From NCBI GenBank assembly GCA_011634665.1, contig WAEK01000014.1:292501-356500 (forward strand): a stretch of DNA of 64,000 nucleotides, written 5' to 3'. The DNA is from Mortierella sp. BCC40632. Lineage: Eukaryota; Mortierellomycota; Mortierellomycetes; Mortierellales; Mortierellaceae. Below, piece by piece: positions 58,701 to 64,000 of the stretch; the stretch's first letter is position 1; the number at the start of each line of letters is the position of its first letter. The position numbers and the translations under genes are program-made. Under the pieces are notes generated by a model. It had not been told where the DNA came from, made no database searches, and saw only the letters and a list, made by a program, of their open reading frames with translations.

Positions 58701-59946
58701 GTTGGGGGGGGAGGATGGAGGAGGAGGAGAAGAGGGAGAGGAGGAAGGGAAGAGGAAAAGAGGAGGAGGAGGGGGCAGAGGAAGGAGTGGAGGAAGGAGT
58801 GGAGGAAAGGAGGGAGGAAGGAGTGGAGGAAGGAGTGGAGGAAGGAGTGGATGAAGGAGTGGAGGAGGGAGTGGAAGAGTGATTTGTTTGATCTGTGCTA
58901 TCCTCATCGAGAGACCGAATAAGGGGGCTTTGGCAGAGATCTCGCTTCCGATGTCTGTTGCCTCAGTGAAGAAATGTACGTGAGTGAGGAGAAGTCCCCG
59001 AGTGCGAGATGAGATAGATGACGATTTGAAACCAGTGCATTCCCAATCGATGGTGAGGCCGTTGTGTTGGAACCGTAGATTGTTTGTCCGCCAGTTGATG
59101 AGTGGGTTGATCTCAGCAAAGCCAAGGCTTGCCAAGAATAAGGTCATATTTGTGGAGAGGGTAGACGATAGGGGTAAGAGTTGTGGAGTATTGGTGTCGT
59201 TGTAGGGAGATGTTGGATTTGAGTGCTGCAAAAGATTGGGAGCCATTTGGGAGGATGATAGGGATAGGGGGAGATGCAAGTGTAGGGATTGAATGTTTTT
59301 TGATGAAAGACTCGCTGACCACATTGCCTTGGGCTCCGCCGTCGATGAGGACCCGCGCTGGATGGCCGTCAACATTGCAAATAAATGTAAGGAGTGTCGA
59401 CTTTGCCTTCTCCACTGTGAAAGTAGAGACTCCAATGCCTTTTTTACGTAGGCGGCGAATCTTGCTTTTAGATAGAACTGAGGTAGAGCAGGGTTCGGAG
59501 ATTGAGGATGATGGGGATGAACTGAATGCAGGGTAGGTGTTATCGTCCAATCCTGTCTCAGGTTGAGTAGGCAAGGGGAGAGTATAGTCATAGGCGGTGG
59601 AGTGAGGTAAATGATTGTGGGAAGGCGAACATGATGATGGAGAAGTATGTATTTTATCTGAAATAGCGATCGGTTTATTGGAAGTGACAGAAAACTTTTC
59701 AGAGGAAATAATATTTCTCCCATGGTCCAGAAGATCGGAGGAGGGAGTAGCAGCAACAAGAGTCTGGACCTTTTCTAGTTGCTGTTGGCTTTTCCCGACT
59801 GAGGTGTGGGGAGGGGAGTGGCTGTTTGCTGCGCCTGGGGGGGGAGTGGTTTCAATGTTGTTGAATTGTCGGGGGAGGGTTTCGCAGAAGGGGGAAAGGT
59901 GCGGCATTTGTCCGCCATGTGGCCTATTTTGCGACATTTGAAGCAT
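55746..59946 (-). pseudogene. Chromovirus D pol: CCHC, PR, RT, RH, IN, chromodomain
   Basis: Zinc knuckle CFKCRKIGHMADKC near 59930; protease ARVLIDGGAQGNVV near 59340; YDLILGKPWL near 59130; a long Pro/Leu linker (PPLLPPLLPPSFPPLL) encoded by a GGAGGAAGGAGT-type repeat at 58700-58880. RT includes WVVVYLDDILIYS (YLDD near 58105), RNase H STVETDASGFAIGAVL, integrase (HFGFDKTYATLRR...CSSCQRNK, IVSDRDSKFTSSFW) and a chromodomain (HEVEAILAHRTTPKTKKTSF). Frames change many times (near 58600, 58340, 58080, 57940, 57480, 56660, 56330). The coding end runs directly into the tract disrupted by element B. Confidence 0.85.
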
Positions 59947-60059
59947 CCCCTGTTCGCCTTGAGGTATTCGCGTTCCTCGTTGGTGAGCTTAGCTGGGCGA
60001 GGACGCTGCCTCGGTTATTCGAAAGGTTTGACAAATAATTGACTTGGGCAGAGAGATTA

Positions 60060-60797
60060 TTGATCATCATCTGCATAGAGTCAATGTCCATGGCGTTAGG
60101 GTCCTTGACAGGGGTGGTCTTGGAGGTAAAGGCCCTCAGGGGAAGAGGATGGCATGCACGTTTGTAGCCTGTTGGATGGCCACATCCAAAGATTTGGGCT
60201 CACGAAGGCGAACCTCTTTGCTAGTATCATAGTGTAGGCCTTTCATGTACCAGTGTAAAGGCAGTTTCGTCGTCGAGTGTAGGGACGCGTCGTCTCAAGC
60301 GGCGGAACTCGTGAGTGTAGGCAGCAATGGTTCGTTTGCCTTGTTTCAGACCTTCGAGGGGCCTCACGAGCGGCGGTCTTTGCATTGGGAGGGGTGTGGA
60401 AATCAAGGAATGCCTCTCGAAATTTTATCCATGGGCAGGTGATGTTGAGACCGCATGTTCTCCACCAGGATTTAGCGTCTCCAGTAAGGTTTAAGGCTGT
60501 ATACTGCACCCAGTCGCATTCGTTGAGCTTGACGACCTGGTAATACTCCTCCTGGTTGTCGATGAAGTTGTTGCAGGCGTCCGCGTCGATGTCCCCAGAG
60601 TAGGGGGCGGGGGTTTGAGGTTTGAGGATTTTATGCAAGGTACGCGCAACGTCGCGGTGAGCAGCCTCAATTTCAAGCTGGGATGGGGCGGGGGGATCAG
60701 AGGGGGTGGTGATGGACGAGAGCAGAGAGCTGATCCTGTTTCTTTCCTCCTCTGGGAGGGAGGCGACGATGCTGAGGATTTCGTGCTGGGCCGACAT
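60060..60797 (-). CDS. Chromovirus D gag (frameshifted)
   Basis: ATG 60797 (MSAQHEILSIVASLPEEER). It contains YSGDIDADACNNFIDNQEE and DWVQYTALNLTGDAKSWWR, a typical Ty3 capsid motif. A shift near 60365 moves the frame to LEGLKQGKRTIAAYTHEFR, another conserved gag block, and further shifts follow before the zinc knuckle. Structural protein of the particle. Confidence 0.78.
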
Positions 60798-61058
60798 GTT
60801 GGAAATAGGGGAAACAGAATAGGGGTGAGAAAAAAGAGAGAAAAAAAAAAAGGGGGAGGGCGGGAGGGTCAAGGGAAAAAGGGTGGGGAAAAAAGAAAAG
60901 AGAGGGAGGGTTCTAGGAACCGAGTGGAAAGGAAAGTAGAGGGGAAGAGTGAAAGTGAAGTGAATAAAAAAAAGTACTGCCAGGGAGCTGCCTAACGAGT
61001 GGAGGGAAAGATAATAGTCAGGGTAGAAGAGGCAGTGAATCGAGGTACCTTTGCTAAC

Positions 61059-61221
61059 ATCTAACAAAGAAAGGAGTGGCAGGAAAAGATGATCTTTATT
61101 GGTGGTAGGTGAAGGGACTATTTATACATGTGAGTGAGGTGGACCTTTTAAGTTATAGGGGTGGGAGTGGACATGACCTCAAAGGTTAAAGGGGTGGGTG
61201 CTGATGGTCGATACTGTGACA
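61059..61221 (-). repeat. 5' LTR of D
   Basis: Matches 49562-49724; borders C coding sequence (ISPMTRLL) at 61222. Confidence 0.88.
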
Positions 61222-63387
61222 TATCTCCCATGACAAGACTCCTAAGGAAAAACGTATCCTTCATTTGGGACAAGGCCGCCCAAGATGCCTTTGACGACCT
61301 TCGCCAGAGATTTGCCTCCAAGCCGATACTACGCCACTTCGATCCAGAGAAACCGTGTTATCTTGAACCAGACGCATCTAAGAAAGCTGTGGGCGTTGTG
61401 TGTAGCCAGCCAGACGAGAATGGCAACCTCCGCCCCATCGGATATTATTCGCGCTCCCTTTCCGGCCCTGAGAAGAACTACCATGTCCACGACACAGAGC
61501 TTTTGGCCGCTATCGAAGGACTGGAACAATTCCGCCATTACTTTGCCTACTCAGACTTTCCTGCCACTATCCTCACTGATCATAAGAATCTGGGTATTTT
61601 TCGGAAAAAGATCTCTCAGTGATCGTCAAGTCCGATATGCCGAGCGTCTTTCCAAGTTCAATGTTCGAGTTGTATACCGTCCTGGAGTGCTGAATGGTGC
61701 TGCTGACGCCTTGTCCCTGCAGGTACCCCCTCTGAGGAGGGGGAGAGTCGAGTTCATGAAGCAATCTTGCCAAGAATGGAGTATGTCCTCGCGAATCCAG
61801 AGCACGCCAATCGCAGAAATAATTGATGAAGTGTTACAAGAACCCGTTGAAGATGAAGATGAAATCCAGAATCCAATGAATCAAGAGCCTCCGGTGCTGG
61901 ACCTGACAGACCGTATCAAGGCTGCCTATCTTGAAGATGAAGAAACCCCGAGATATCATCCAAGCTTTGGAACAAGATCCAACTGTGGAAGAAGACTTTG
62001 TTGTGATGGATGGATTGTTGTACTACAAAGGTCGTATCGCAATCCCTGACGACGACTCGATCAAGAAGGATATTTTATCCCATTGTCATGATGATCCCAT
62101 GTCAGGTCACTTTGGAATCCACAAGACCCATGAGCTGGTTAGCCGTTCATATTCATGGCCCTCTATGAGAATGTTTGTGAAGCGCTTCATCAGTTCGTGT
62201 GACACCTGTCAAAGGAACAAATCATCCAAGCATAAACCGTATGGTCTCTATGCACCTGTCCCAGTACCTGAGCTCCCGTGGTCCTCGTTATCCATGGACT
62301 TCATCTACCCAGCTGCCAAGCTCTGAGGACTTTGACGCAATCCTGGTTATTGTAGACCGCTTTTACCAAGATGGCGCGCTTCATCCCCACGAAAGGTACC
62401 GTGGGTGCTGAGGGGCCTCGCCACTCTCTTCTTACAACATATCGTGTCCAAGTATGGCCTGCCAGACGAAATCATGACCGACCGCGGATCAGTATTCACT
62501 GCTGAATATTCCCGACAATTCTTGGACGCCCTTCGTGTCCAGCAAAACATGACCACATCCTATCGACAACAGACGAATGGTCAAGCAGAAAGGACCAATT
62601 CCACCTTGGAGCAGTATCTACGGTGCTTCCTGAACTATCAGCAAGACAACTGGTCAGAACTATTATATTGGGCAGAGTTTTGTTATAACAACACCTTACA
62701 TTCATCAATCAACATGACCCCATTCTATGCATACCAAGGATATCATCCCCGCTTCAGCGTCAACATCCCGCGAGTCGCCGCAAGTAATCCTAGAGCAGAA
62801 GAACGACTCCTCCAGAATCTCAAGGAGCTTCAAGAGGACCTAAAGTTCCATATTGGGTACGCCCACGAGGCCCATGAACGTAGTGTCAATAGTCGCAATC
62901 AAGAACAGCCCCATTATGAACAAGGTGACAAGGTTTGGCTCTTACGTACCAATATTCGTACCAAGAGGCCCTCACCCAAGTTGGACAACGTCCGGCTAGG
63001 ACCATTCAAGATCCTTGAAGCGGTAGGCTCGCGATCATTCAGATTAGAGCTGCCACGAGAGATGTCGCGTCTCCATCCTGTGTTCCATGTCTCTTTGTTA
63101 GAGCCCCATGTGGAGGAGAATGATCTACAAGACAGGAGAGCGCCCCCACCTCCGCCCGTGGAGATTGATGGCGAAACCGAATATGAGGTCGAGATCATCC
63201 TAGATTCAAGGCGTCGCTATGGCCGTTTGCAATATCTGGTCAAATGGTTGAGCCATGATGAACAAACGTGGGAACCGATTGACCATGTACAGCATTGTCC
63301 CGATTTAATCAAGACTTCCATGCAAGGTACCCCGGAAAGCCTCGCGGACCCATTGTCGCGCCTGGAGGCCCGCGCCTAAGAGGGGAA

Positions 63388-63726
63388 TGTCACGTACCTA
63401 GGCGAATGAACCTGTCTATAGGATCCTCATTCCTAAAGGAATGAGGGAATGAGGAAAAAGAATAGATTGAGACGGAGCTCTGATGAGCTCCGTCCCAAAA
63501 AATACTGAGTGCGCGCTCCGCGCCACTCAGCAGTCACCTCTTGTCCCTCCTCCGACGCGCCGCCTAGAATCCTACACACCGACTGGCCTGGGTCCCCAGT
63601 TCTCTGGGCTCCTGCCCCTAGATAGAAACACATAAATAGCCCTTAGATAGACATAGCATCGAACTTCAGTCTGCAATACATATTATCCTTGCCCTATAGA
63701 AAAATCTGCCTTGTCTGTCCTTGACA
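63388..63726 (+). repeat. 3' LTR of C (uninterrupted)
   Basis: 339 bases, TGTCACGTACC...CCTTGACA, TATA-like ACATAAATAG at about 63632. It serves as the reference for locating E and F within the 5' LTR. TSD CTCCA follows. Confidence 0.92.
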
Positions 63727-63731
63727 CTCCA

Positions 63732-64000
63732 CCATGTCCTTTGCGTCAATGGAAACACTGTCTTCCATTGCCCAAACTTGATGTAAGAAAAGGTCGATTG
63801 GTCTGGTGAGATTGGCGAGTCTCTTTTGAATCGAGCGTAATTGAAGATCGTGGCCTTTCTGGGAAGTTGAGAACTTGACTGAAAGGGGTCTTCGGTGGAT
63901 CGTACTGCATAAAGGCGTTCTTGGGGTACTGTCTGAACGACTCCCAGAAGTCTTCATCGCTGATGTCCTGCTCGAAAAAGGAGTTTGGGTCTGAGGGGCG
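63732..64000 (-). CDS. DIRS gag, partial (runs off window)
   Basis: Read on the - strand: PNSFFEQDISDEDFWESF, one frame change near 63860, then HDLQLRSIQKRLANLTRPI, DLFLHQVWAMEDSVSI and DAKDMVE, directly continuous with ICTSFATLMRDHIAG at 43131 when Ty3 C and one CTCCA are removed. The RLANLTRPID block is typical of DIRS/Ngaro gag. The rest of the element lies beyond 64000. Confidence 0.7.

Larger units (their letters stand above)
49562..61221 (-). mobile_element. Ty3 chromovirus D inside C
   Basis: LTRs of about 160 bp: the 5' copy is 61059-61221, the 3' copy 49562-49724 (- strand TGTCACAG...CTTTGTTAGATG). Each has TATAAATAG and AATAAAG. The order gag, PR, RT, RNase H, integrase, chromodomain runs right to left from 60797 to 55746. 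Element B is inserted at the purine tract next to the 3' LTR. No perfect TSD is seen (flanks CATCT and TATCT), and part of C is missing at the junction, so the insertion was accompanied or followed by a deletion. Confidence 0.88.
48527..63379 (+). pseudogene. Chromovirus C pol, RT deleted and replaced by element D
   Basis: Protease IDSGAQASFVDASF near 48730; RT start FIRRSESPAGAPVLFTPKK and LCIDYRAL to 49560. After D (61222) coding resumes at ISPMTRLLRKNVSFIWD, so roughly 190 RT residues including the catalytic YxDD are absent. RNase H (CYLEPDASKKAVGVV, LTDHKNLG), integrase zinc domain (HFGIHKTHELV...CDTCQRNK), DDE core (MTDRGSVFTAEYSRQF, TNGQAERTNST) and a chromodomain (YGRLQYLVKWLSHDEQTWEP) follow, ending TAA at 63379. 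An in-frame TAG at 49007-49009 and shifts near 61615, 61930 and 62325 are further defects. Confidence 0.85.
43137..63726 (+). mobile_element. Ty3 chromovirus C, heavily interrupted
   Basis: Bounded by the TSD CTCCA (43132-43136 and 63727-63731) inside DIRS gag. LTRs of about 336-339 bp (TGTCACGTACC...CCTTGACA): the 5' copy is split by E and F, the 3' copy is 63388-63726 preceded by the tract AAGAGGGGAA. The coding parts are 47501-49561 and 61222-63379. Between them the rest of the RT is missing and chromovirus D is present. The LTR copies differ by only a few bases. Confidence 0.88.
37588..64000 (-). mobile_element. DIRS-type retrotransposon, interrupted, runs off window
   Basis: Read on the - strand from the window edge: gag C-terminal part (64000-63732), more gag, RT and part of RNase H (43131-41737), RNase H (40096-39219), tyrosine recombinase (39071-38235), and a terminal region with inverted and split repeats (38217-37588). 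Excision of Ty3 C plus one CTCCA, and of Tc1 element 1 plus one TA, restores continuous coding. Reverse transcriptase plus tyrosine recombinase without integrase or LTRs defines the DIRS order. It sits in the right inverted repeat of the MULE; no TSD is expected. Confidence 0.88.

Noticed and set aside
58646..58922. + strand ORF with EEGVEEGVEEG repeats, a candidate repeat protein
   Set aside because: It is the antisense reading of the Pro/Leu-rich linker between protease and RT of chromovirus D.

Overview
The window reads as fungal nuclear DNA, probably from an early-diverging lineage (Mucoromycota sensu lato; Mortierellomycotina is my best guess, not proven). Reasons: multi-exon genes with short GT-AG introns, a clear Chk1 checkpoint kinase, chromodomain-bearing Ty3 retrotransposons, a DIRS-type element, a LINE with its own RNase H, a Fanzor-like remnant, and many long A/T homopolymers. 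No prokaryotic or organellar signature was seen.

Left part (1-12.3 kb) is ordinary genome. A PHD-finger protein gene (+ strand, 5' end outside the window) converges on chk1 (- strand, 13 exons, 2985-6356). Next come about 3 kb with no recognisable gene, a diverged transposon end near 8.85 kb, a decayed multi-exon gene with a PD-(D/E)XK-like motif (9493-11583), and a microsatellite.

From 12.3 kb to the end nearly everything belongs to a nest of transposons whose target-site duplications (TSDs) can be read directly. The outer element is a Mutator-like transposon (MULE) with long inverted repeats. On its - strand it carries a Ulp1-type SUMO protease joined to an RS-rich segment and a FAR1/MULE/SWIM transposase; on the + strand it carries a zinc-finger ORF. 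Its central region also holds a solo LTR, retroposed tails and a Fanzor C-terminal fragment. A tRNA-headed SINE sits in the left inverted repeat. A LINE sits in the right inverted repeat, at the same internal position. The SINE and LINE share their 3' tail, so they look like a parasite-host pair. The LINE was then hit by a Tc1/mariner element (itself carrying a solo LTR) and by Ty3 element A.

Further right, a DIRS element (- strand, 37.6 kb to beyond 64 kb) was inserted into the rest of the MULE repeat. It contains a second SINE, a second Tc1/mariner and Ty3 chromovirus C. C's 5' LTR was hit twice by a 4-bp-TSD LTR family (element E and solo LTR F). C's reverse transcriptase was replaced by chromovirus D, and D was hit by Ty3 element B. 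The deepest nesting is MULE > DIRS > C > D > B.

The most unusual items are: the SINE/LINE pair; the apparent protease-RS-transposase gene of the MULE; the Ty3 family A/B with 74-bp LTRs and a third ORF behind its own TATA box; and the E element carrying an antisense ORF between LTRs. Many coding frames are broken by single-base shifts. Copies A and B break at different homopolymers although their LTR pairs are identical, so some breaks may be sequencing or assembly errors.
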